Origin: Klebsiella indica
GTDB lineage: Bacteria > Pseudomonadota > Gammaproteobacteria > Enterobacterales > Enterobacteriaceae
NCBI RefSeq assembly: GCF_005860775.1
Contig: NZ_VCHQ01000008.1
Coordinates: forward strand, 1 to 64,000
Direction: 5' to 3'
DNA length: 64,000 nt
The position numbers and the translations under genes were made by a program. The stretch's first letter is position 1. Each line of letters opens with the position of its first letter. This document shows, one piece after another, positions 56,476 to 64,000 of this stretch. The notes beneath the pieces are model-generated. The model worked only from the letters and a program-made list of their open reading frames with translations. It was not told where the DNA came from and did not search any database.

Positions 56476-56604
56476 AGTTATTCTGGCGCAGATGTTAACG
56501 TGATTTAACAAACAGGAAACAGCATTTAACCTATTAGTTTTTTTTATCTGAGCTATTATAATTTGTCCGTTGAGCTTATACCAGCAAATACCTATAGTGG
56601 CGAC
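56476..56604. promoter_or_regulatory. gcvA-gcvB divergent promoter region
   Basis: This 129-base AT-rich gap (TTTTTTTATCTGAGCTATTATAATTTG) lies between gcvA and gcvB. It should hold both promoters and the GcvA sites known for gcvB. TATAATTTG at about 56557 is a likely gcvA- or gcvB-side -10 region, and ACCTATAGTG just before 56605 a likely gcvB -10. Confidence 0.6.
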
Positions 56605-56811
56605 ACTTCCTGAGCCGGAACGAAAAGCTTTTTTTGGAATGCGTGTTCCAACAAGCTTTTGGCTTACGGTTGTGATGTTGTGTTGTTGTGTTTGCAATTG
56701 GTCCTTGATTTCGGGCCATGGTAGCAAAGCTACCTTTTTCACTTCCTGTACATTTACCCTGTCTGTCCATAGTGATTTAATGTAGCACCGCAATATGCGG
56801 TGCTTTTTTTT
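56605..56811 (+). ncRNA. gcvB: GcvB, Hfq-dependent sRNA
   Basis: GcvB represses many amino acid and peptide transporter mRNAs. The 207-base RNA begins ACTTCCTGAGCCGGAACG, keeps the GU-rich R1 seed (GGTTGTGATGTTGTGTTG), the TGGTAGCAAAGCTACC hairpin, the CACTTCCTGTACATTTACCC R2-R3 part, and ends in AGCACCGCAATATGCGGTGC with eight T. It is divergent from gcvA, which activates it. The first stem-loop differs from E. coli by a T7 run. Confidence 0.97.
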
Positions 56812-56907
56812 GCCGCAAAATTATCCTCCTCACCCTGACATACCGCTAGCAGCCTTGCTCTGACAAGAAAATTGCGCGACGATCCGGCTATCGATACGAG
56901 GAATTTC

Positions 56908-58113
56908 ATGAACGCATTCAATCCCGTCCAATTTCGCGCCCAGTTTCCGGCCCTGGCCGATGCTGGCGTCTATCTTGATAGCGCGGCGACGGCGCTCAAA
57001 CCGCTGGCGGTCATTGAGGCCAGCGACCAGTTCTATCGCCTTAGCGCCGGTAACGTCCACCGCAGCCAGTTCGCCGCAGCCAGGCAACTGACTGAACGCT
57101 ATGAAAACGCCCGCGAGCGTGTGGCGGCGTTGCTCAACGCCCCCTCCGGCAACGATATCGTCTGGACGCGCGGCACGACGGAAGCCATTAATATGGTGGC
57201 ACAAAGCTATGTGCGCCCGCGCCTGCAACCGGGGGATGAAATTATCGTCAGTGAAGCGGAACATCACGCCAATCTGGTTCCGTGGCTGATGGTCGCGGAG
57301 CAAACCGGGGCACGGGTGGTGAAACTGCCGCTGGGGGCCAATCGTCTGCCGGATATCGCCAGTCTGGGTTCGCTTATCACCCCGCACAGTCGGGTACTGG
57401 CGATTGGTCAGATGTCCAACGTCACCGGCGGCTGCCCGGATCTGGCTCGGGCGATTCGTCTGGCTCACGATGCCGGGATGGTGGTGATGGTTGACGGCGC
57501 CCAGGGCGCGGTGCATTTTCCGGCGGACGTGCAGGCGCTGGATATCGACTTTTATGCCTTCTCCGGCCATAAACTCTATGGGCCGACCGGCATTGGCGCG
57601 CTGTATGGCAAAAGCAAACTGCTGGCAAAAATGTCGCCGTGGCTCGGCGGCGGGAAAATGATTACCGAAGTCACCTTTGATGGTTTCAAAACCCAGTCTG
57701 CGCCCTGGCGCTTCGAAGCCGGAACCCCCAATATCGCCGGGGTGATTGGCCTGAGCGCGGCGCTGGAGTGGCTGGAGGAAACGGACATCGCACAGGCGGA
57801 AAACTGGAGCCGCGGGCTGGCGACGCTGGCGGAAGAGGAACTGGCGAAACGCCCGGGCTTTCGATCTTTCCGCTGCCAGGACTCAAGCCTGCTGGCGTTT
57901 GATTTCGACGACGTCCACCATAGCGATATGGTGACGCTGCTGGCGGAATCCGGCATCGCGCTACGCGCCGGACAGCACTGCGCCCAGCCGCTGCTGGCGG
58001 CGCTTGGCGTCAGCGGCACCCTGCGCGCCTCGTTCGCGCCTTATAATACGCAAGACGATGTTTATGCGCTGGTGCGCGCTGTGGACCACGCTCTGCAAAT
58101 ACTGGTGGATTAA
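56908..58113 (+). CDS. csdA: Cysteine desulfurase CsdA
   Basis: CsdA takes sulfur from cysteine (or cysteine sulfinate) and hands it to CsdE. From the ATG at 56908 (401 residues, [16 protein letters not shown]), 97 bases after gcvB, the PLP lysine is in [15 protein letters not shown], and the catalytic cysteine in [14 protein letters not shown]. It is of the group II (SufS-like) type. Between gcvB and csdA E. coli carries ygdI, absent here. Confidence 0.97.
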   Translation: MNAFNPVQFRAQFPALADAGVYLDSAATALKPLAVIEASDQFYRLSAGNVHRSQFAAARQLTERYENARERVAALLNAPSGNDIVWTRGTTEAINMVAQSYVRPRLQPGDEIIVSEAEHHANLVPWLMVAEQTGARVVKLPLGANRLPDIASLGSLITPHSRVLAIGQMSNVTGGCPDLARAIRLAHDAGMVVMVDGAQGAVHFPADVQALDIDFYAFSGHKLYGPTGIGALYGKSKLLAKMSPWLGGGKMITEVTFDGFKTQSAPWRFEAGTPNIAGVIGLSAALEWLEETDIAQAENWSRGLATLAEEELAKRPGFRSFRCQDSSLLAFDFDDVHHSDMVTLLAESGIALRAGQHCAQPLLAALGVSGTLRASFAPYNTQDDVYALVRAVDHALQILVD

Positions 58114-58544
58114 TGACGACTCCTCACCCTTTTGGCCGTGAAATTACCGAAGAGACTTTACGCCAGACGTTTACCCCTCTCACCCAGTGGGAAGATAAAT
58201 ATCGCCAGCTGATTTTATTGGGTAAGCGGCTCCCTGCTCTCCCGGCGCATCTGAAAGCGCAGGCTAAAGAGATCGCCGGTTGCGAAAACCGCGTCTGGCT
58301 GGGCTATCGCGTTGATGAAAATGGTGAACTCCATTTCTTCGGCGATAGCGAAGGCCGCATTGTGCGCGGCATGCTGGCGGTATTACTGACCGCTATCGAG
58401 GGGAAAAGCGCCGATGAACTGCTGGCGCGGGACCCGCTGGCGCTATTTGATGAGCTGGGGCTGCGCGGCCAGCTAAGCGCCTCACGCAGCCAGGGGCTGA
58501 GCGCGCTGAACGAAGCGGTGCTCGCCGCCGCCCGCGAGGTTTAA
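58113..58544 (+). CDS. csdE: Sulfur acceptor protein CsdE
   Basis: CsdE is the 143-residue SufE-like partner that receives persulfide sulfur from CsdA. The acceptor cysteine is in [13 protein letters not shown] (about 57). It also binds TcdA, encoded next to it in the opposite direction. It overlaps the csdA stop by one base. Confidence 0.95.
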   Translation: MTTPHPFGREITEETLRQTFTPLTQWEDKYRQLILLGKRLPALPAHLKAQAKEIAGCENRVWLGYRVDENGELHFFGDSEGRIVRGMLAVLLTAIEGKSADELLARDPLALFDELGLRGQLSASRSQGLSALNEAVLAAAREV

Positions 58545-58589
58545 TCCAGGCCCAGTCGGCGATTGCTTACAGCGCCGTCTCCGGGGACG

Positions 58590-59411
58590 TTACCTTGCCG
58601 AAACTGTGGCCTGACGGGCCGCTTTCGCCAGCATTTTTTTCAACGCATGGGAGACCGCGACAAACCCAAAGGTGGCGGTCACCATCGTCGCCGCGCCAAA
58701 TCCAGACGCGCAATCCATCCGTTTCGGGCCTTCAGCGGTGCTTTTCATCGCACAAACGCTGCCGTCCGCCTGCGGATAAACCAGCGCTTCGGTAGAAAAG
58801 ACGCAATCCACGCCGAGTTTACCTTTACTGTTCTTCACCACCCCAAACTGGCTCTTCAGCCGCTCGCGCAGCTTTGCCGCCAGCGGATCCTGAATGGTTT
58901 TCGCCAGATCCGCGACCTGAATTTGCGTCGGATCGATTTGCCCGCCCGCGCCGCCGGTCGTCACCAGCGGGACTTTATTACGACGGCACCAGGCGATTAA
59001 GGCCGCTTTCGGGCGCACGCTGTCGATGGCATCGATCACATAGCTGAAGTCGCCGCCGAGATACTCAGCGACGTTTTCCGCCGTGACAAAATCATCCACC
59101 ACCGTGACCCGACACTCCGGGTTGATCAGGCGAATGCGTTCAGCCATCACCTCCGCCTTCGCCAGACCGACATTGCCACCCAGGGCGTGGATCTGGCGGT
59201 TGGTATTGGTGACGCAGACATCATCCATATCAATAAGCGTAATCGCGCCAATTCCGGTTCTCGCCAGCGCTTCCGCCGCCCAGGAACCGACGCCGCCGAT
59301 CCCCACCACGCAGACATGCGCGTCGGCAAAACATTGCAGCGCCTTTTCACCGTATAAACGCGCCGTACCGCCAAAACGCTGGCGCCAGCCATCGCTGATT
59401 ACAACAGACAT
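58590..59411 (-). CDS. tcdA: tRNA threonylcarbamoyladenosine dehydratase TcdA (CsdL)
   Basis: TcdA uses ATP to cyclise t6A37 in tRNA to ct6A, with help from CsdA-CsdE. The 273-residue E1/ThiF-like protein has the nucleotide loop VGIGGVGSWAAEALART (about 36-52), DMDDVCVTNTNRQ, and ATTGGAGGQIDPTQIQ-like LVTTGGAGGQIDPTQ. The C-terminal ATMVTATFGFVAVSHALKKML may bind membrane. It is convergent with csdE and 45 bases away. Confidence 0.96.
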   Translation of the reverse strand: MSVVISDGWRQRFGGTARLYGEKALQCFADAHVCVVGIGGVGSWAAEALARTGIGAITLIDMDDVCVTNTNRQIHALGGNVGLAKAEVMAERIRLINPECRVTVVDDFVTAENVAEYLGGDFSYVIDAIDSVRPKAALIAWCRRNKVPLVTTGGAGGQIDPTQIQVADLAKTIQDPLAAKLRERLKSQFGVVKNSKGKLGVDCVFSTEALVYPQADGSVCAMKSTAEGPKRMDCASGFGAATMVTATFGFVAVSHALKKMLAKAARQATVSAR

Positions 59412-59532
59412 AAAACCTCAGAATATAATGGGCCTGCCAGCGCATGCCCCGTCGTGCCTCCGCGACTGTCGGACACTCCCGGAGACGCCACGTTACGCCA
59501 GTCCGGGAGACAAACAATCAGACATCCGCGCC

Positions 59533-60630
59533 TTAACCGCTAAATACGTTGCCTGCGCCCGGCGCGTTTTTCAGCACCCACACGCGACCATAGTGATTAT
59601 ACCAACCGGCACGATGCCCTGCATCCGGGCCAATTCCCTGGTAAATATCAAAGTGCTGACCCTTAATCGCGCCACCGACATCCAGGGCAACCATTAAACG
59701 CAGTTCGTACTGCCCGTTAAACTTGCCGTTATTATCCAGCAACGGAACTTCCGCCAGCAGGGTCGTACCGGCAGGAATAATAGAGCGATCGGATGCCACC
59801 GACGCGCGACCAATCAGCGGTACCGCGCTGGCACCTTTCACCGGCGCAAAAGATTGCGGCTTAAAGAAGACGAAGGACGGGTTCTGCTCCAGCAGTTCAC
59901 GAACCTCCGCCTCGCTGTGCCTTTCGCCCCATTCGCGGATCGCCTGCATCGACATATCTTCACGCTTCACTTCACCACGATCGATAAGCACTTTTCCGAT
60001 GCTGTAATATGGCCAACCGTTTTTCCCGGCATAGCTAAAGAAGTTCAGCGGCGAACCATCGCCAAAATCAATATAGCCGCTACCCTGGACATCCATAATA
60101 AAGTTGTCCATCAGCGAATTACTCCAGGCGATAACATATTTGTCGCTCAGCGCACCGGCATAGATACTGGCGCGGGACGGCAGCTTACCGCGTTTAGGCG
60201 GCATACGATAAATAGGGTACTGGAACTCGCCCTGGCGCGTGTGACGCGCCTGCACCACCGGCGTGTAGTAACCGGTAAACTGGACGTTGCCGTAGTTATC
60301 CGCCCCCTGCATCTGCCAGGCGTCAATACCAAACTGGCGCAGCGTACGGGTGTCACCGCCGGAACGCAGCCACTCCTCAATCGCATGATAAACGTTGCTT
60401 TGACTGGTATACAGGCGCGGAGAAGCGCTACGAATCTGTCTCACCTGCTCGGAAAAATCGCCGGCATTAATCGGCGAACCTACCGCATCAGGTTGATTAA
60501 CTAATGAAAACGGCTGGGTGAATTTACCTTCATTATACTGCTGACCGCGATCGGTCGGTTTTGAGGAACAGGCGGCAAGCATTGCCAGCATCGCGCCTGT
60601 TACTACGTATCTTGCCCAACGTCCTTTCAT
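59533..60630 (-). CDS. mltA: Membrane-bound lytic murein transglycosylase A
   Basis: MltA cuts peptidoglycan to 1,6-anhydromuropeptides. The 365-residue protein is an outer-membrane lipoprotein: the signal MKGRWARYVVTGAMLAMLAAC ends at lipobox Cys21, and Ser22-Ser23 favours the outer membrane. The MltA beta-barrel domain (FTGYYTPVVQARH) is followed by the 3D domain with the catalytic Asp area LRLMVALDVGGAIKGQHFDIYQG. Confidence 0.97.
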   Translation of the reverse strand: MKGRWARYVVTGAMLAMLAACSSKPTDRGQQYNEGKFTQPFSLVNQPDAVGSPINAGDFSEQVRQIRSASPRLYTSQSNVYHAIEEWLRSGGDTRTLRQFGIDAWQMQGADNYGNVQFTGYYTPVVQARHTRQGEFQYPIYRMPPKRGKLPSRASIYAGALSDKYVIAWSNSLMDNFIMDVQGSGYIDFGDGSPLNFFSYAGKNGWPYYSIGKVLIDRGEVKREDMSMQAIREWGERHSEAEVRELLEQNPSFVFFKPQSFAPVKGASAVPLIGRASVASDRSIIPAGTTLLAEVPLLDNNGKFNGQYELRLMVALDVGGAIKGQHFDIYQGIGPDAGHRAGWYNHYGRVWVLKNAPGAGNVFSG

Positions 60631-60841
60631 GGTATCTCTTCTTTATTCTACTGAGTCCGGGTGCGTGATGAAGATAACAAACCGTCAGGGCTAATGAAAT
60701 GCGCTTACGCACGGCAAAGGCCGCTTTGTTCAAAAAACGGACGGGAAGTGATTCTATATGCACCATTTTTTACAAAATTGGCGATTTATATGAAAAAAGG
60801 TTGCATCAAAACGTTAGCAGAGTATAGTGCGCATCCACGGA

Positions 60842-60918
<77 letters not shown>

Positions 60919-60952
60919 ATTAAAATGTGATGAAGTAAAAGCAGTACGGTGA

Positions 60953-61029
<77 letters not shown>

Positions 61030-61064
61030 ATCAAAATTTGATGAAGTAAAAAGCAGTACGGTGA

Positions 61065-61141
<77 letters not shown>

Positions 61142-61150
61142 GCATTACAA

Positions 61151-61174
61151 GCACCCTTAAGGGTGTTTTTTTGT
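61151..61174 (+). terminator. metZWV terminator
   Basis: CACCC-TTAA-GGGTG followed by seven T directly after the last tRNA. Confidence 0.92.
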
Positions 61175-61235
61175 TTCTGCACTGTGCAAAATCACACTAT
61201 ATCTCCGGGAACGGTTTCCGCCGCTCCCGCCCCTC

Positions 61236-62306
61236 TCAGCCCTGCGGCAATACAATATTACTCTCCGCCAGCATTCCCATCTCATGGTATATCGCACAGG
61301 CCGCCTCGACGATCGGCATCGCCAGCGCCGCGCCGCTCCCCTCGCCCAGACGCATTCCCATATTGAGATACGGTTCCAGCTCCAGGTGCATCAGCGCCGT
61401 ACGCGCTCCCTTCTCCGCCGAATAGTGCGAAGGGATAAGATAGGGTTTCAGTTCCGGTGCAATTTGGCACGCCGCCAGCGCCGCCGCGTAGGACAAAAAG
61501 CCATCCAGCACTACCGGCAGCCCGCAGGAAGCCGCCCCCAGCATCACACCCGCCATCCCCAGAAGATCGAAACCGCCCACTTTCGCCAGAACGTCCAGGC
61601 CATCATGCGGATCGGGCTGATTGACAGCGATAGCCCGGCGCACCACTGCTACTTTGTTGCTCATTCTGGTCAACGGCAAATTCGCACCGATTCCCACCAC
61701 CTCTTGCGCATCGCTGCCGGTCAGGACGCTGACAATTGCCGCCGCCGGAGTGGTATTCGCCATTCCCAGCTCCCCGACGCCAAACAGGGTCACGCCGTCC
61801 CGCGCCAGCTCGCGCGTATAGAGCATCGTCGCCAATAGCAGCTCTTCCGCCTGGCCGCGACGCATTGCCGGGCCAACGGCGATATTCCCGCAGCCGCGCG
61901 CTACCCGCATGTTGATAACGCCAGGGATCGGTTCAGCATCGATCCCGACATCAATCACATGTACCTTCGCCCCCGCCTGGGCGGCCAGCACGCAAACGCC
62001 GGTCTTGCCTCGCGTCATATTTGCGGCCTGAATAGCGGTTACCGCTTTTGGCGAAATCGCCACGCCTTCGTCCCAGACGCCGTGGTCAGCACACATCACC
62101 AACAGCGCCTTCTTTTTCACCTGCGGTATGCCATCAAGGCCGGGCATCCCCGCCAGCTGTACGGCGAGATCTTCAAGGCGGCCAAGGCTTCCGGGCGGTT
62201 TAAGCAGTCCATCGATATGCAGACGGGCGCTCGCCATCGCGTTTTCATCAGGCGCGGGGATCGCACCCAGTAATGCAGTTAAGCTGTGCATAGAAATTCT
62301 CGTCAT
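61236..62306 (-). CDS. cobT: Nicotinate-nucleotide-dimethylbenzimidazole phosphoribosyltransferase
   Basis: CobT activates dimethylbenzimidazole to alpha-ribazole phosphate, the lower ligand of cobalamin. The 356-residue protein has [18 protein letters not shown] near 36-53, [26 protein letters not shown]-type [16 protein letters not shown], and the catalytic Glu near the C-terminal [12 protein letters not shown] and [19 protein letters not shown]. It follows cobU by 71 bases with no cobS between. Length equals that of Salmonella CobT. Confidence 0.97.
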   Translation of the reverse strand: MTRISMHSLTALLGAIPAPDENAMASARLHIDGLLKPPGSLGRLEDLAVQLAGMPGLDGIPQVKKKALLVMCADHGVWDEGVAISPKAVTAIQAANMTRGKTGVCVLAAQAGAKVHVIDVGIDAEPIPGVINMRVARGCGNIAVGPAMRRGQAEELLLATMLYTRELARDGVTLFGVGELGMANTTPAAAIVSVLTGSDAQEVVGIGANLPLTRMSNKVAVVRRAIAVNQPDPHDGLDVLAKVGGFDLLGMAGVMLGAASCGLPVVLDGFLSYAAALAACQIAPELKPYLIPSHYSAEKGARTALMHLELEPYLNMGMRLGEGSGAALAMPIVEAACAIYHEMGMLAESNIVLPQG

Positions 62307-62377
62307 GTTGGCTGGCTCAAGGCTGAACCAGCAGGAAAATAGCTTCCCGATAATAAAGAGATGCCGGAGCGGTTGAT
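62307..62377 (-). pseudogene. cobS: Possible remnant of the cobS 3' end
   Basis: In Salmonella and E. coli, cobS (about 247 codons) lies between cobU and cobT. Here the gap has 71 bases. One minus-strand frame ends [12 protein letters not shown] and a stop, which resembles the CobS C-terminus (…ELGELVFLLALL). This may be the last few codons left after a deletion. The match is short and could be chance. Confidence 0.4.
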
Positions 62378-62923
62378 TTACTTAATTTTGACGCCGATGC
62401 CCGACACAACCAGCCAGACCTCATCCGCCGCCGCCGCGAGGCGTTGATTGACGCGCCCGGCGATATCGCGGAAATGCCGGGCCAGACGGTTTTCCGGCAC
62501 GATCCCCATCCCCACTTCGTTGGTAACCAGCACCACGTGGGCCGGGCAGCGCTGACAGGCAGCAATCAGTACCGCGATTTCGCCGTCAATAGCTCGCTCC
62601 ATTGCGGCGTAATCCCAGTCGTCAGGCGAATCGTCGCCGCCCAGCGCGAACAGCAGGTTGGTGACCATCGTGGTGATGCATTCCAGCAAAACAGCTTCTT
62701 CGGGATCGTTATCCGCGGTGATCAGCTCATCTAGCTGCTGCCAGCGTTCTGCCGTGCGCCAGTGCGCGGGACGACCATCGCGGTGATGCTGGATCCTCGC
62801 CGCCATTTCGTCATCAAAAATCTGCGACGTGGCGATATATAACACCTGCGGTGACTGCGCGATCAGCGCTTCGGCGTGGCGGCTTTTGCCGCTGCGCGCC
62901 CCTCCAGTGACTAAAGTCAGCAT
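62378..62923 (-). CDS. cobU: Adenosylcobinamide kinase / guanylyltransferase
   Basis: CobU phosphorylates adenosylcobinamide and adds GMP to give adenosylcobinamide-GDP, the substrate of CobS. The 181-residue protein has the P-loop GGARSGKS (7-14), the guanylated histidine area IQHHRDGRP (His46/His47), and [21 protein letters not shown]. It overlaps cbiP by seven bases and ends [12 protein letters not shown], so it seems complete. Confidence 0.97.
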   Translation of the reverse strand: MLTLVTGGARSGKSRHAEALIAQSPQVLYIATSQIFDDEMAARIQHHRDGRPAHWRTAERWQQLDELITADNDPEEAVLLECITTMVTNLLFALGGDDSPDDWDYAAMERAIDGEIAVLIAACQRCPAHVVLVTNEVGMGIVPENRLARHFRDIAGRVNQRLAAAADEVWLVVSGIGVKIK

Positions 62924-64000
62924 ACCGGCTCCTGATGCTGGCGCATGATGACGTAAATTTTTTCGATAGCAATATGCTTGCGCATCGCCTCGGCCAGCAG
63001 ATCGAACTGCCGGGATTTGTAGTGCGCATACTCAACGTCGCTATCCAGCGCGGCCAGCCCTTTCCGCTGGCGCAGGCCGTTAACCAGCGCGCGGGTAAAC
63101 CCATCGCTGTCAAACAGGCCATGCAGATAGGTGCCAAACGCCAGGCCATCGTCGCTGACCGCGCCGTCCGCCACGGTCATCCCATTCTTGTGCAGATGCA
63201 CCAGCGCCCGGCTGCCGTCATGCCGCTCGGTCTCGCCCATATGGATTTCGTAACCGCTTACGGACAAACCGGCCGTTGTCGCCAGCCATTCGGGCAGTTC
63301 TGGCGCCATGGTCGCCGTTACCTGGGTAGTGGTTTTGTGGTGTGCGAAGTGGGTCACTGTATTGAGCAATCCCAGCCCAGGCTGTGTGCCAAGCCCCGAT
63401 TCCATCTCATCAATTATGGTTTCGCCAAGCATCTGATAACCGCCGCAAATCCCCAGAACCGGAACTCCCTGACGCTGAACCTGCTGCACCGCATGCGCCA
63501 TACCGCTTTCGCGCAGCCAGGCCAGATCGCCAAGCGTATTTTTACTGCCCGGCAGGATAACCAGATCAGCATCCGCCAGTTCCTGCGGATGACGGACATA
63601 ACGCACACGTACGTCCGGTTGCGCCGCCAGCGCGTTGAAGTCGGTAAAATTGGAGATATGCGGTAGCTGGACCACGGCAATGTCAATATCACGCCTGCCG
63701 GTGCGCAGATATTTGCCTTTTTGCAGCGCCACCCCATCCTCATCTTCGAGATCGACATCCAGCCACGGCATTACGCCGAGCACCGGGACACCGGTCAGCG
63801 CTTCGATCTGCTCGATACCCGAATGAAGCAGCGCCGCGTCGCCGCGAAATTTATTAATAATCACCCCTTTGACCCGCGCACGCTCATGTTCATGCAGCAG
63901 CGCGAGAGTGCCATAAATAGCGGCGAATACGCCGCCGCGATCGATATCCGCCACGAGGATCACCGGGCACTGCGCCATTTCGGCCATCCCCATATTGACG
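62917..64000 (-). CDS. cbiP: Adenosylcobyric acid synthase, partial (5' end outside window)
   Basis: CbiP amidates four side chains of adenosylcobyrinic acid diamide with glutamine and ATP. Only the C-terminal 361 or so codons of a protein of about 506 are here. The reading frame runs unbroken to the window edge ([23 protein letters not shown]), so the ATG at 63993 is internal. The glutamine amidotransferase domain has the nucleophile in [11 protein letters not shown] and the later His in [10 protein letters not shown]. It should be part of a cbi-cob operon coming from beyond 64000. Confidence 0.96.
   Translation of the reverse strand, partial: VNMGMAEMAQCPVILVADIDRGGVFAAIYGTLALLHEHERARVKGVIINKFRGDAALLHSGIEQIEALTGVPVLGVMPWLDVDLEDEDGVALQKGKYLRTGRRDIDIAVVQLPHISNFTDFNALAAQPDVRVRYVRHPQELADADLVILPGSKNTLGDLAWLRESGMAHAVQQVQRQGVPVLGICGGYQMLGETIIDEMESGLGTQPGLGLLNTVTHFAHHKTTTQVTATMAPELPEWLATTAGLSVSGYEIHMGETERHDGSRALVHLHKNGMTVADGAVSDDGLAFGTYLHGLFDSDGFTRALVNGLRQRKGLAALDSDVEYAHYKSRQFDLLAEAMRKHIAIEKIYVIMRQHQEPVC

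Noticed and set aside
56476-56793. N-terminal extension of gcvA to 56793
   Set aside because: It would run antisense through the gcvB RNA, and the GcvA family starts at MSKRLPPLNALR.

Overview
The window is a block of enterobacterial chromosome, most likely Citrobacter or a close relative of Salmonella and Escherichia. The gene order cas3-cysHIJ-queD-queE-eno-pyrG-mazG-relA-rlmD-barA-gud-yqcA-truC-yqcC-csrB-syd-queF-ppnN-sdaCB-xni-fuc-rlmM-ygdD-gcvA-gcvB-csdAE-tcdA-mltA-metZWV is the E. coli/Salmonella backbone, and the proteins look near-identical in length and motifs to those families. Salmonella itself is less likely because no sopD lies between cas3 and cysH. Citrobacter is an inference, not a proof.

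Layout. 1-513: the 5' part of an IS5-family (IS427-like) insertion sequence, cut by the window edge. 545-3564: a type I-E CRISPR array of 50 repeats and 49 spacers, read on the minus strand from an AT-rich leader (3565-3660). 3661-12215: a complete type I-E cas operon (cas2, cas1, cas6e, cas5, cas7, cse2, cse1, cas3), all minus strand. 12285-16632: cysH, cysI, cysJ (sulfate assimilation). 17069-19742: queD and queE (7-deazaguanine / queuosine precursor) and an uncharacterised extended-SDR gene. 20007-27809: eno, pyrG, mazG, relA, rlmD. 27932-35978: the BarA sensor kinase, then the D-glucarate genes gudP-gudX-gudD and a glycerate kinase. 36464-41556: yqcA, truC, yqcC, the sRNA csrB, syd, queF, ppnN. 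42022-45671: serine uptake and deamination (sdaC, sdaB) and xni. 45762-54049: the L-fucose regulon (fucAO divergent from fucPIKUR). 54050-60630: rlmM, ygdD, gcvA, the sRNA gcvB, csdA, csdE, tcdA, mltA. 60842-61141: three tandem initiator tRNA-Met genes. 61236-64000: cobT, cobU and a partial cbiP (cobalamin).

Several genes act together. Cas1-Cas2 add spacers next to the leader, Cas6e cuts the array transcript, and Cascade plus Cas3 destroy matching DNA. BarA, through its partner UvrY outside the window, is known to activate csrB, which is also here. GcvA is known to activate the divergent gcvB. GudP, GudD and the glycerate kinase form most of a glucarate-to-glycerate-phosphate route. QueD, QueE and QueF supply three steps of queuosine precursor synthesis.

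The most notable departures from the familiar map are these: the IS at the leader-distal edge of an otherwise perfect CRISPR array; a cobalamin cluster sitting just past the metZWV tRNA genes and lacking cobS between cobU and cobT, where only a possible 3' remnant remains; two identical hairpins behind eno; repeated hexamers in the fucA-fucP regulatory region; a short csrB; and loss of ygdI. I did not find a convincing wholly new system.
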